Below are positions 9,400 through 17,584 of a stretch of DNA of 64,000 nt, piece by piece. This DNA comes from DATAOG01 sp963753685. GTDB taxonomy: Bacteria; Pseudomonadota; Alphaproteobacteria; Geminicoccales; Geminicoccaceae. Numbering within the stretch: the first letter of the stretch is position 1; each line of letters opens with the position of its first letter. The position numbers were made by a program, and so were the translations under genes. The notes under the pieces are model-generated. The model saw only the letters and a list, made by a program, of their open reading frames with translations, was not told where the DNA came from and did no database searches. The stretch spans positions 68,317 through 132,316 of the forward strand of contig CAVWDE010000032.1 in NCBI GenBank assembly GCA_963753685.1. The letters are read 5' to 3'.

Positions 9400-11176
9400 T
9401 CAGACAAGCATCTGAGCTGCCGCTATGCCCCAATTGGCCACGCCCAGAACGAGGCGGGCGATGGTCTGGCCCTCGCCCAGCTCGCCGAGCAGGAGATTGA
9501 TCAGCTCGAAGACCCCGGCCGTGAGCAGGATGAACAGTCCGGCTGCCAGCGCGAACGCCAGATGCCGCTCGCGCGCGACATAGCGGCCGGCCCGGCGCTG
9601 GATGCTCGCCTGGCGCTCGGGCTGCTCATTATAGGTCTCGAGTTCGCCCGCCAGCGCCAGCCGCTCTTGGGTCGGCAGGGTGACCAGAGCGATCGGGCTC
9701 GCGAGCAGTGCCACCACGTGCAGCGCGGTCGGCAGCAGCGTACTGACGAGCATGACGGTGAGCCAGAGGCCATCGGTCCAGGGATGATCGGCAGCGCTTG
9801 TCAGAAAGGGCCCAAGGTCGAACACCGGGAGGTCTTGGCCCCGCTGCAGGATCGCGATCCGGTTGTAGGCCTCGAAGCCGAAGGCCAGAAAAAAGGCCAT
9901 GGCGTCGAGCAGGGCCACCGCAAGAAGGAGATCGAGCACGCCATGCCCGATGACGGCGAGCACACGCCACCCGAGCCCTGCCGCGCCCCCGAACGATGCG
10001 AGGAGATGTCGGCCGAGCCCCCGCGTGATCCACCACGACAGCCAGTCCCAGACGCCATTGACAACCGGTAGCAGAAGAAAGAACACCATTGTGGTGACGA
10101 CGAATTCGTCCGCCAGCCCGACGCGGCCAACGCTGACAATCAGCCCGCATCCGATCAGCGAGCCAATTCCACCGGCAAATGCCCCTCGACGCGACCGCCG
10201 GGCTGTGGCCGCGCCGATAGCTACGGCTACGGCTACGGCTACGGCTAAGGCTACGGCTCCGGCTAAGGCTACGGCTCCGGCTAGGGCTCCGGCTCCGGCT
10301 ACGGCTCCGGCTAAGGCTACGGCTCCGGCTACGGCTACGGCTCCGGCTAAGGCTACGGCTCCGGCTAAGGCTACGGCTGCCGGCTACGGCTCCGGCTACG
10401 GCTACGGCTAAGGCTACGGCTACGGCTCCGGCTAAGGCTACGGCTCCGGCTAGGGCTGCAAGAATGCCGGCCCACAAAAATCGCCGGGATCGCCGCGCAG
10501 CGGCGATCCCGGCAAACGGCCCCATGGCGAACAGGGCGCCGAAACCGGCTAAGCCTGCCAGATCGTTATGGATCGCGAGCAGTGCACCGACCGGGATGCT
10601 GAACACGACGACCAGCGCAGCACGATAGCCGACTTCAAAGCGCCGCCGGCGTGAGTGAAGCCGACGACGCAGGCGGAGCTTCAGTCCCCGCTCCTGCCAG
10701 CCCACCCAGCGTCCGAAGGCGAAACCGAGCGGAGGCGCGGCTACCAACGACAGCGCCCACAGTCCTCGTCCAGGTTGCGTCAGATCGTTCAGAAGGCGGA
10801 CGCCACCGATGTTGCCCGGGCCGCCGACGCCCCAGGCGATGAAGAACGCGGCGTAGGAGTAGCAGAGCGCGATGATGGTGCAGACGCCGAGAGAGCGCGC
10901 CGAGCTGGCGTCGCCCCAGCTGCGGTCCAGCCAGTCAAGCCCGCGGGTGAGAAAATCGCGATAAGTTGCCCCTACACCACCTCTCCGCAGCTTCGCCGCC
11001 AACTCCGCGCGGTATTCCTGATCCTCTTTGACCCAACCCTCGATCCGGACGGGCTTATCAGTATATTCCAGGAAGATTTTGGTGATCAGGGTCGTGGCCC
11101 CCGACCCGGCGGCCGCGGAAATCGCCGACACCCAACCCCAATTCGCCCCGGCGTCCACGCAGTCCTCCCGGGTCAT
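9400..11176 (-). pseudogene. Polytopic membrane protein with Ala/Val/Gly hexapeptide-coded repeat, frame broken inside the repeat
   Basis: I do not recognise this family. Reading from ATG 11176 (or 11200, MGIRLGVV) gives a soluble head (MTREDCVDAGANWGW), then several hydrophobic helices (CTIIALCYSYAAFFIAWGV and others). It then enters a Gly/Ala/Leu stretch made of repeating Ala-Val/Ala-Gly/Ala-Leu pairs encoded by the hexanucleotide array at 10221-10459. Past the array, a different frame continues with hydrophobic helices (MVFFLLLPVVNGVWDWLSWW and others) to the stop at 9400. On both sides of the array the membrane-like frame spells Ala-Val pairs. A single 7-nt unit at 10375-10381 is the only thing separating them: skipping one base there restores one protein of about 591 aa. 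As sequenced, translation shifts to Ser-Arg/Ser-Leu repeats, then unrelated sequence. Confidence 0.6.
10221..10459. repeat. Hexanucleotide tandem repeat, about 39 units of GGCTNN
   Basis: Plus-strand units are GGCTAC, GGCTCC, GGCTAA and occasionally GGCTAG or GGCTGC, uninterrupted from a partial CTAC at 10221 to GGCTGC at 10454-10459. Longer patterns recur (GGCTAC GGCTCC GGCTAA in varied order). Unit 26 at 10375-10381 is GGCTGCC, the only 7-nt unit. On the minus strand one frame encodes Ala-Val, Ala-Gly and Ala-Leu pairs, one encodes Ser-Arg and Ser-Leu, and the third is full of stops. Because the unit is a multiple of three, copy-number change would lengthen or shorten a hydrophobic helix without shifting frame; only the odd 7-nt unit shifts it. 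Confidence 0.97.
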
Positions 11177-11262
11177 TACGACCCCGAGCCTAATCCCCAT
11201 CTCAGGTTGGGACAACCGCGTCGCGCGGAGTGGCCTCGCAACCGCTCGGTCCGCCCGGTGAC

Positions 11263-12122
11263 TCAGAGCCCGTAGCGGGACCAGAGGGCGCGTTCGGCCA
11301 GGCTGTCGAGGACGCCGTCGACCAGCGCGCGCGGGTCGGGGCCGGCGAGGCCCATGCCGAGGCGGCGCTGCCACCAGGAGCGGGTGGCGCTGACCTGCGG
11401 CAGCTTGACCTTGTCGCCGTAGCGCGCCTTGAGGATGCCGTGCAGGGTGCCGAGGCCGTCGATCAGGCCGAGGGCCAGCGCACCCTCCCCGGTCCAGATC
11501 TGGCCCTCGAAGACCTCGGCATCGCTCGCCGCGAGCTTGGCTCCCCGGCGGCCGCGCACCATCGCTTTGAAGCCCGCGTGGACCTCGTGCAGGATGGTCT
11601 CGAGGCGCGCGACGTCTTCGGGGTCCTGGGGCCGGAACGGGTCCAGGAAGGCCTTCTTGGCGCCCGCGGTGTGCAGGCGGCGCTCGATGCCGAGCCGCTC
11701 GATCACGCTCGTCAGGCCGAAGCTCGCGTGGATCACCCCGATGCAGCCGATCAGCGAGCGCGCATCGGCGAAGATCTCGTCGGCCGCGAGCGCCAGCCAG
11801 TAGCCGCCGGACGCGCCCGACATCCTCGATGAAGGCCAGCACCGGCAATTTCTTGTCGGCCGCCAGCGCGCGGATGCGCTCGGTGATCAGCGCCGACTGC
11901 ACCGGCGAGCCGCCCGGGCAGTTGATCGCCAGCGCCACCGCCTTGGCGCCGCGGACCTTGAACGCCCGCTCGAGCGCCGCATTGAGGCCGTGCAGGGTGA
12001 GGCCGCTGCCGCGCAGCGACGGCCCGCCGATCACGCCGGTCAGGCGCACGACCGGCACCACCGGCGCCCGCGGCGGCAGCCCGAGCCGCGCTGCGCCAGC
12101 CCGCCAGACGCCCCTCAGCCAT
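11263..12122 (-). pseudogene. sppA: Signal peptide peptidase SppA (S49 family), frameshifted
   Basis: An S49 serine peptidase that would degrade cleaved signal peptides in the membrane. The N-terminal half (PVVPVVRLTGVIGG, then AVALAINCPGGSPVQSALI, then LPVLAFIEDV) is in one frame. The C-terminal half (ASGGYWLALAADEI with the catalytic Ser, then SLIGCIGVIHASFG) is in the next frame. They join if one G is removed from the GGG near 11817-11822. The likely ATG at 12122 (MAEGRLAGWR, overlapping the end of the methylase gene by 8 bp) is in a third frame and needs one further base removed near 12070-12095. The reconstructed length is about 285 aa, normal for the short SppA class. The first shift is well supported; the second is less certain because a GTG within the N-terminal frame could also start. 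Confidence 0.75.
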
Positions 12123-12909
12123 GCGCAGGCTCCTCGCTCCGGACGCGCAGGACGAGCGCCTCGCCCTGGCGCAGGATCGCATCCGCGGCGGCGCTGAAGC
12201 CGCCGTCCTCGGCATGCAGCACCAGACCCTGCGCCAGGGTCAGCGGGCCCCGGCTGCCCTTGCGGCCCTGGACCAGGATGCGCTTTGCCGGTTGGCCAGC
12301 TCGCGGCCAGAGCGGGAAGACGACGAGGTCGCCGATCTGGCCGCGCAAGGCTGCGAGCAGGTCGGCCAGGCGATCGGCGCGGTGGATCAGGGTCAGCATG
12401 CCGCCCGGCCGGAGCCGGCGCAGGCAGCCCGCGAGCCAGCCGGCGAGGTCGAGCTCCTGCTCGAGATTGGCCAGCACCCGCTCCGCAATCGGCGAAGCGG
12501 CCGCGGCCCCGGCCGCGAGATAAGGCGGGTTGGTCATGACGTGGTCGAAGCTCCTGCCCGCAATGCCAAGCGGCGGCTGCTCGAGATCGCCCTGCACCAT
12601 CTCGACCCGGCGGCCGAGGTCGTTCAGCGCCACGTTCTGGCTCGCGAGCCGCAGCAGTCCCGGCTGCAGCTCGAGCCCGACGATCCGGCACCCCGGCAGC
12701 CGCGTCGCCAGGCAGAGGCTCGCAGCCCCGCTGCCGGCGCCGGCATCGAGCACGGTCGCGCCGGCCGCCGCGGGCACCGCCGCCGCCAGCAGCACCGGAT
12801 CGATCGCCACCCGGTAGCCCCGCGCCGGCTGCCGCAGACGCACGCGGCCGCCGAGCAGGTGGTCCTCGGTCAGATCCAGAGTCGGCGCGTCAGGAACCGG
12901 CGAGCGCAT
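12115..12909 (-). CDS. trmN6: tRNA1(Val) adenine-37 N6-methyltransferase-like protein (TrmN6/YfiC family)
   Basis: A 264-aa class I SAM-dependent methyltransferase. SAM motif I is VLDAGAGSGAASLCLA (about residues 53-68) and the catalytic motif MTNPPYLAAG is NPPY, typical of N6-adenine methylation. The N-terminal LTEDHLLGGRVRLRQPARGYR matches the TrmN6 group that modifies A37 of tRNA-Val. The substrate is inferred from family; NPPY methylases also include ribosomal and DNA enzymes. The start overlaps the preceding DUF2007 gene by 20 bp and the end overlaps the start of sppA, so this is a compact DUF2007-trmN6-sppA unit. Confidence 0.85.
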   Translation of the reverse strand: MRSPVPDAPTLDLTEDHLLGGRVRLRQPARGYRVAIDPVLLAAAVPAAAGATVLDAGAGSGAASLCLATRLPGCRIVGLELQPGLLRLASQNVALNDLGRRVEMVQGDLEQPPLGIAGRSFDHVMTNPPYLAAGAAAASPIAERVLANLEQELDLAGWLAGCLRRLRPGGMLTLIHRADRLADLLAALRGQIGDLVVFPLWPRAGQPAKRILVQGRKGSRGPLTLAQGLVLHAEDGGFSAAADAILRQGEALVLRVRSEEPAHG

Positions 12910-13108
12910 CTTTCGCCTGTTCGAGCAGGCGCCTGGCCGTCTCGTAGTGGCCGTCCTCGACCATCAGCCGGCGCGGGATCGCGCCGATGCTGCCCTCGAC
13001 CCCGCTGACGTGGTCGTCGAGCAGCAGGCAAGGGATCGCCTCGGCGGCCAGGATCGCCTGCGCCCAGGACAGATGGACGAGATCGTTGCTGCGCAGCAGT
13101 TCTCGCAT
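12890..13108 (-). CDS. DUF2007 family protein
   Basis: A 72-aa protein beginning MRELLRSNDLVHLSWAQAIL, followed by AAEAIPCLLLDDHVSGVEG and a C-terminal helix. This is the DUF2007 (putative signal-transducing) fold, a small PII-like alpha/beta domain of unknown function usually found next to TrmN6-like methylases in alphaproteobacteria, as here. It is divergent from the polyprenyl synthase, with about 100 bp between starts. Confidence 0.88.
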   Translation of the reverse strand: MRELLRSNDLVHLSWAQAILAAEAIPCLLLDDHVSGVEGSIGAIPRRLMVEDGHYETARRLLEQAKDALAGS

Positions 13109-13210
13109 GGCAGTCGCATCCTATATTGAGCGCTCTCAGAGAGCCAGGTTTGCATTGCACCCTGAGCCCTGATAGCAAGGTGCGGGGCGCACCACCCGGG
13201 AGGAGCCGGC

Positions 13211-14227
13211 TTGACTGCCGTCAGTCCACAACTGCAAGCAACGCCCGAGCGGAGCAAGCTCGAGCCGCTGCAAACGCTGGTCGAGGCCGACATGGGCCGC
13301 GTCAACCAGCTGATCGTGGCGCGTCTCGACAGCCCGATCCACCTGATCCCCCAGCTCGCCGGCCATCTGGTCGCGGCCGGCGGCAAGCGCGTGCGGCCGA
13401 TGCTGACCCTGATCGCGGCCCAGCTGTGCGGCTATCGCGGCGAGCGCCACATCCGCCTGGCGGCGGCGGTCGAGTTCATCCACAGCGCCACGCTTTTGCA
13501 CGACGACGTGGTCGATCAGAGCGAGCTGCGCCGCGGCCTCGCGACCGCCAACGCGATCTGGGGCAACAAGCCGTCCGTGCTGGTCGGCGATTTCCTGTTC
13601 GCGCGCGCCTTCCAGCTGATGGTCGAGGACGGCTCGCTCGCGGTGCTCGCCATTCTGGCCAACGCGTCTGCGGTGATCGCCGAGGGCGAGGTGGCACAGC
13701 TGATGACCGCGAACGACGCCGAGACCACCGAGGCGACCTACCTGGAGGTGGTCAGCGCCAAGACCGCGACCCTGTTCGCCGCCGCGGCCGAGATCGGCGC
13801 CCGGGTCGCCGACCGGCCGCCGGCCGACGCTGCGGCGCTGCGCAGCTATGGCGAGAACCTCGGCATCGCGTTCCAATTGACCGACGACGTGCTCGACTAC
13901 AGCGCCCACGAGGTGGTGCTCGGCAAGAGCCTCGGCGACGATTTCCGCGACGGCAAGATCACCCTGCCGGTGGTCCTCGCGTTCGCCCGCGGCAGCGCCC
14001 AGGAGCGCCGGTTCTGGCGCCGCACCCTCGAGCAGGCCGAGCAGCAGGATGGCGATTTCGCGCATGCGATCGAGCTTTTGAACCGGCACGGCGCGCTCGC
14101 CGAAAGCCTGGCGCGCGCCGCCGGATACAGTGCGACCGCCCGCCGCGCGCTCGACGGCTTCCCGCCGTCCGAGCAACGGCAGGCGCTGCTCGATCTGGCC
14201 GATTTCTGCATCGAGCGCGCCTACTGA
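13211..14227 (+). CDS. ispB: Polyprenyl (octaprenyl-type) diphosphate synthase
   Basis: A 338-aa trans-isoprenyl diphosphate synthase that extends FPP with IPP units to make the ubiquinone side chain. The two Asp-rich Mg-binding motifs are LLHDDVVDQS (DDVVD 98-102) and QLTDDVLDYS (DDVLD 225-229). GGKRVRP (57-63) binds diphosphate. The start appears to be TTG at 13211, preceded by GGGAGGAG; no in-frame ATG exists before the conserved N-terminal helix. The C-terminus LADFCIERAY is the classic IspB ending. Product chain length cannot be judged without structural comparison. tRNA-Pro follows 99 bp downstream. Confidence 0.93.
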   Translation: MTAVSPQLQATPERSKLEPLQTLVEADMGRVNQLIVARLDSPIHLIPQLAGHLVAAGGKRVRPMLTLIAAQLCGYRGERHIRLAAAVEFIHSATLLHDDVVDQSELRRGLATANAIWGNKPSVLVGDFLFARAFQLMVEDGSLAVLAILANASAVIAEGEVAQLMTANDAETTEATYLEVVSAKTATLFAAAAEIGARVADRPPADAAALRSYGENLGIAFQLTDDVLDYSAHEVVLGKSLGDDFRDGKITLPVVLAFARGSAQERRFWRRTLEQAEQQDGDFAHAIELLNRHGALAESLARAAGYSATARRALDGFPPSEQRQALLDLADFCIERAY

Positions 14228-14326
14228 GCGGGACGCCCGCAAGGGTCGCGGGAAGCGTCGCCGAAGGCCGCGGCGTTCCATTGCCGAGCCGCGCGCAAGC
14301 CGCTATATACAGGCCCGACTTCGGGT

Positions 14327-14403
14327 CGGAGTGTAGCTCAGCCTGGTAGAGCACCGTCTTCGGGAGGCGGGGGTCGCGTGTTCGAGTCACGCCACTCCGA
14401 CCA
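14327..14403 (+). tRNA. tRNA-Pro (CGG)
   Basis: A 77-nt cloverleaf starting CGGAGTG, which pairs with CACTCCG near the 3' end, then discriminator A and an encoded CCA. The anticodon loop TTCGGGA gives CGG. The T-loop GTTCGAGTC is present. Confidence 0.95.
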
Positions 14404-14551
14404 AAGTTCCCGCTCATGATCGAATTGACCCCCTTGGCCGGCGATCAGGATCGCCGCGGCGACAACTTGCCGCTGCCGGCCTGACCGCCGGGGTCGAGCG
14501 CAGGACAGCTGCCAATTCCTGTCGCGGTCGGCGTCGCCGCTGATCGGGCGT

Positions 14552-14567
14552 TGTGAACCAGTTCACA
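14552..14567. promoter_or_regulatory. CRP/FNR-type palindrome upstream of the MBL hydrolase
   Basis: TGTGAACCAGTTCACA matches TGTGA-N6-TCACA exactly and is a near-perfect palindrome. It ends 59 bp before the ATG of the MBL gene, a position suited to a regulator site. Two related sites occur at 40871 and 63241. Confidence 0.6.
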
Positions 14568-14626
14568 GCGGACGCGCCGTCTGTGGCCGAAAAAGAAGGT
14601 CCGGGTGTCAATCAACGAGAGGTGTG

Positions 14627-15370
14627 ATGGCCAGGGTGGCGATCCGGGTGCTCGGCTGTGGTGATGCGTTCGGCAGCGGCGGCCGCTTACAGACCTGCTT
14701 TTTCGTGACCGCCGGGCGCGACCGGTTCCTGATCGACTGCGGTGCCACCGCCATGGTCGCAATGCGCCGGTTCGGCGTCGACCCCGCCGCCGTCGACCGG
14801 GTCTACCTCAGCCATCTGCACGGCGACCACTTCGGCGGCCTGCCGTTTCTGCTGCTCGAGGCGCAGCACATCAGCCGCCGCCGGCGACCGCTCACGATCA
14901 TCGGTCCGGCGGGCACGCGCGAGCGGCTGATCGCGGCCCAGAATGCGCTGTTCCCGGGCTCCGGCCAGACCGCGTGGCGCTTCCCGCTCGAGTTCGTCGA
15001 GCTCGAGCAGGGCCACACCGAGACGCTCGGCGGGGTCGCGGTCACCGCCTATCCGGTCGAGCACCCGTCCGGCTCGGCGGCCTTTGCCCTGCGCTTTGCC
15101 TGCAATGGCCGCCAGTTCGCCTATTCGGGCGATACCGAATGGACCGAGCAGCTGATCGAGCTCACCGAGGGCAGCGACCTCCTGATCGTCGAGTGCTACG
15201 CCTTCGACCGCACCGCCGGCGCCCATCTCGACCTGCAGACCCTGAACCAGCGCCGCCGGGACCTGCACGCCAAGCGCCTGATCCTGACCCACATGAGCCA
15301 GGCGATGCTCGACCGTGTGGATGGGATCGGCTGGGAGACCGCCGAGGACGGCCTGCTGGTCGAGCTGTAG
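14627..15370 (+). CDS. MBL-fold metallo-hydrolase (RNase Z / PqqB-like)
   Basis: A 247-aa metallo-beta-lactamase-fold hydrolase. The metal motif SHLHGDHFGG (HxHxDH at about 63-68) and the later VEHPSGS, YSGDTEW (second metal Asp) and LTHMSQ histidines outline a complete two-metal site. The fold is closest to the RNase Z/arylsulfatase-like group, acting on phosphodiester or similar bonds, but the long helical arm typical of tRNase Z is not evident. The substrate is unknown. The ATG at 14627 follows GAGAGG at good spacing; GTG one codon upstream is possible. It is a single gene, with a CRP-type palindrome in its upstream region. Confidence 0.85.
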   Translation: MARVAIRVLGCGDAFGSGGRLQTCFFVTAGRDRFLIDCGATAMVAMRRFGVDPAAVDRVYLSHLHGDHFGGLPFLLLEAQHISRRRRPLTIIGPAGTRERLIAAQNALFPGSGQTAWRFPLEFVELEQGHTETLGGVAVTAYPVEHPSGSAAFALRFACNGRQFAYSGDTEWTEQLIELTEGSDLLIVECYAFDRTAGAHLDLQTLNQRRRDLHAKRLILTHMSQAMLDRVDGIGWETAEDGLLVEL

Positions 15371-15372
15371 GA

Positions 15373-15390
15373 GCGCTCGCGCGCGAGCGC
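15373..15390 (+). terminator. GC-rich perfect hairpin after the MBL gene
   Basis: GCGCTCGC-GC-GCGAGCGC forms an 8-bp stem immediately after the MBL stop codon. There is no T-run, so it could aid Rho-type termination or 3'-end stability rather than being a classic intrinsic terminator. It also lies just beyond the end of the convergent EamA gene. Confidence 0.3.
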
Positions 15391-15477
15391 CGGGGCGACG
15401 GCTGGGAGCGTGGTTGGCTTCGCTTGTCGAAGACTCTGACGGCGGATGATCCTCTCGTCCTAGATGAAAGATTCTTT

Positions 15478-16518
15478 TTAAGTAGTGTGACTTTTCTTGC
15501 GAAATGGTCTGGCTTCACCATTCAGGGGCGTGGCGGCCGCCCGCCTCACCATGCGTCGCTGGCCGGCCTCGCCGATGCCAATGCCGGCGAGGATCAGGGC
15601 GAGCGCGAGGAGGGCCGTGGGCCGCGGCCGCTCGCCCATGAAGGTCACGCCCATGAGCAACGCCCAGACCGGGATCAGGTAGTTCATGAAGGAGGTGAAG
15701 CTCGGGCCGGCGACGGTCACCAGCTTAAGGAAGACGATGGTCGCGATCGCGGTCGCGACCAGGCTGAGGGCAATCATGGCGGCGAACGGGCCGGCTGGTG
15801 CGCTCGCCAGCTGATCGGCCGCCCCGGGCCCGCCGATCGGCAGCATGATCAGGCTGCCCGCGATCATGACGCCTGCGGCCGCCACCAGCGGGTCGGCGGG
15901 CGGCCGGTGGCGGGCGACGATCGCGTTGATCGCAAAGCAGACCGCACCGCCGAGGATCGCCAGCTGGTCGACCAGCAGGGTGCCCTCGCCGCGCAGCTCG
16001 AGCAGCGCCTGCGGTCCGATCAACAGGACCAGCCCGCCGAAGCCGAGCAGGAAGCCGGCCGCCTTGGTCGCGTTCAGGCGCTCGCCGCGAACGAAGAAGT
16101 GGGCCAGCACCATGGTCGTGAGCGGCATGAGGCCCATCAGGATGCCGGCGAGGCTGCTGTCGACCCGCTGCTGGCCGTAGCTGATCAGCGCGAACGGCAC
16201 GCAGTTGCCGGCGAGCGAGATCAGGACGCTGAACAGCCAGAAGCGCGGGCTCAAGGGGAACCGCTGGCCGCGCGCCAGGACCAGCCCTGCCAGCAGCAGC
16301 GCCGCAAGCGCCAGCCGGATCGCGACCAGGGTCACCGGCGTGAAGCCTTTGACCGCGATCCCGGTCATCATGAACGCGCTGCCCCACATCGCGACCAGCG
16401 CGAGCAGGAGCAGCCAGTGGCTGAGCGGGCGGGCGCTCACCAACGGCAGGCGGATGGTCTCGGCAGCATCAGCCGTTGACTTCCCATTCGACGTCGACCG
16501 GTTCGATGATGTCGTCAC
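15478..16518 (-). CDS. EamA/DMT-family transporter
   Basis: A 346-aa inner-membrane transporter with ten predicted helices in two EamA repeats. Recognisable segments include LLALVAMWGSAFMMTGIAV at the start of the first repeat and SLVATAIATIVFLKLV in the second. Family members export or import metabolites such as amino acids; the substrate is not predictable. The GTG start at 16518 overlaps the stop of the upstream EamA gene as GTGA, so the two are coupled. The 3' end (15440-15510) is unusually A/T-rich for this genome. Confidence 0.85.
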   Translation of the reverse strand: MTTSSNRSTSNGKSTADAAETIRLPLVSARPLSHWLLLLALVAMWGSAFMMTGIAVKGFTPVTLVAIRLALAALLLAGLVLARGQRFPLSPRFWLFSVLISLAGNCVPFALISYGQQRVDSSLAGILMGLMPLTTMVLAHFFVRGERLNATKAAGFLLGFGGLVLLIGPQALLELRGEGTLLVDQLAILGGAVCFAINAIVARHRPPADPLVAAAGVMIAGSLIMLPIGGPGAADQLASAPAGPFAAMIALSLVATAIATIVFLKLVTVAGPSFTSFMNYLIPVWALLMGVTFMGERPRPTALLALALILAGIGIGEAGQRRMVRRAAATPLNGEARPFRKKSHTT

Positions 16519-17363
16519 GCCGCGCGCGCGACCTCCAGCAGCACCACCCCCACGGCGACCAGGCCCGCGGCGAAGATGCGCCGGCGCCCGAATGGCTCGC
16601 GCAGCAGGCGGGTCCCGATCAGCGCCGCCATGATCACGCTGGTCTCGCGCAGCGCCGAGACCTGCGCCATCGGCGCCCGGGTCATCGCCCAGATCACGAG
16701 CGCATAAGCCGCGGCCGCGAGCACGCCGCCGGCCGCCGCCGGGCGCCAGGCGCGCCCCAACGCCTCGCCGAGGCGAGCCCGGTAGCGGTACGCGACCACG
16801 AGCGCGAACGGCAGCGCGTCGATCGCGAACAGCCAGGCGATGTAGCCGAAAACGTCGCCCGCGCGCCGGCCGCCGAGCCCGTCGGAGAGCGTGTAGCCGG
16901 CGATCGTGACCCCGGTCGCGAGCGCGAAGCCGAGCGGCTTCAACGCGCCGAGCCGGCCGTCGTCGGTGAACGCCAGGCTCAGGATGCCGCCCGAGATCAC
17001 CAGGATCGCCACCAGGCCGAGCGCGCCCGGGCTCTCGCCGGCGAAGCCCCAGGCGACCAGCGCCACGAGCGGTGGCGCGATCCCGCGCGCGATCGGATAG
17101 ACGTGCGACAGGTCGCCATGGCGGTAGCCGTAGCCGAGCGCCAGATAGTAGCCGTGGTGGATCACGACCGAGGCGAACAGGCAGGGCCAGCTGGCGACCG
17201 CCGGGACGGCGGTCACGAACAGGAACGGGAACGCGCAGACGCCCGTCACCAGGTTGAGCACGGCCAGCCGCACGAACGGATCGCCGCCGGTCTTGACCAG
17301 CGCGTTCCAGCTCGCATGCAGCAGCGCCGCCCCGAGCACCAGGGCGAAGATTGCCGGCTCCAT
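16515..17363 (-). CDS. EamA/DMT-family transporter
   Basis: A 282-aa membrane protein beginning MEPAIFALVLGAALLHASWN, where HASWNA is a common N-terminal motif of this EamA subgroup, with further helices at LFASVVIHHGYYLALGYGY and WLFAIDALPFALVVAYRY. The start at ATG 17363 is chosen because the upstream extension to 17558 is Arg-rich, lacks membrane character and would overlap the valS leader. It pairs with the following EamA gene by a 4-bp overlap; the two may form a heteromer or have separate substrates. Confidence 0.85.
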   Translation of the reverse strand: MEPAIFALVLGAALLHASWNALVKTGGDPFVRLAVLNLVTGVCAFPFLFVTAVPAVASWPCLFASVVIHHGYYLALGYGYRHGDLSHVYPIARGIAPPLVALVAWGFAGESPGALGLVAILVISGGILSLAFTDDGRLGALKPLGFALATGVTIAGYTLSDGLGGRRAGDVFGYIAWLFAIDALPFALVVAYRYRARLGEALGRAWRPAAAGGVLAAAAYALVIWAMTRAPMAQVSALRETSVIMAALIGTRLLREPFGRRRIFAAGLVAVGVVLLEVARAA

Positions 17364-17528
17364 GGCTCCGCGATCAGCCTTTCCAGGGCCCTGCGCCGGG
17401 CCTCTTGTTGGGACCCGCAAGCTTGGCTGAACCCGGACCCTCTGTAAACGTCGACCTTGGCGGGGGTGGAGGCGAGCCCGTCCGGCGCCCAACTTGCCGG
17501 GCCAGGCGAATTCCCCTATAGCCCGAAT

Positions 17529-17552
17529 CCGGCGCGCCCGCGCCGGTTTTTT
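17529..17552 (+). terminator. Intrinsic terminator 33 bp upstream of valS
   Basis: CCGGCGCG-CC-CGCGCCGG is a perfect 8-bp GC stem followed by TTTTTT, a textbook Rho-independent terminator in the plus orientation. The upstream genes on this side (EamA pair) are transcribed the other way, so on the plus strand it can only act on a transcript that begins in the 17364-17528 region and runs into valS. It could be an attenuator in the valS leader; see findings. Confidence 0.75.
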
Positions 17553-17584
17553 ATGCATGAACAGCAGTGTGGAACGCGCCGGCG

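Noticed and set aside
10221..10459. CRISPR array
   Set aside because: Repeat unit is 6 bp with no unique spacers; it is a simple tandem repeat inside a protein frame.
9629..12691. A 1020-codon minus-strand frame spanning the methylase, sppA and repeat protein
   Set aside because: It is a chimera: parts belong to the real frames of sppA and the membrane protein, while the rest is out of frame. The Ser-Arg repeats it contains arise only after the 7-nt unit.
17364..17528. T-box leader or Val-rich leader peptide for valS
   Set aside because: No T-box antiterminator bulge is visible, T-boxes are essentially absent from alphaproteobacteria, and no Val-rich short ORF exists; only the terminator itself is supported.
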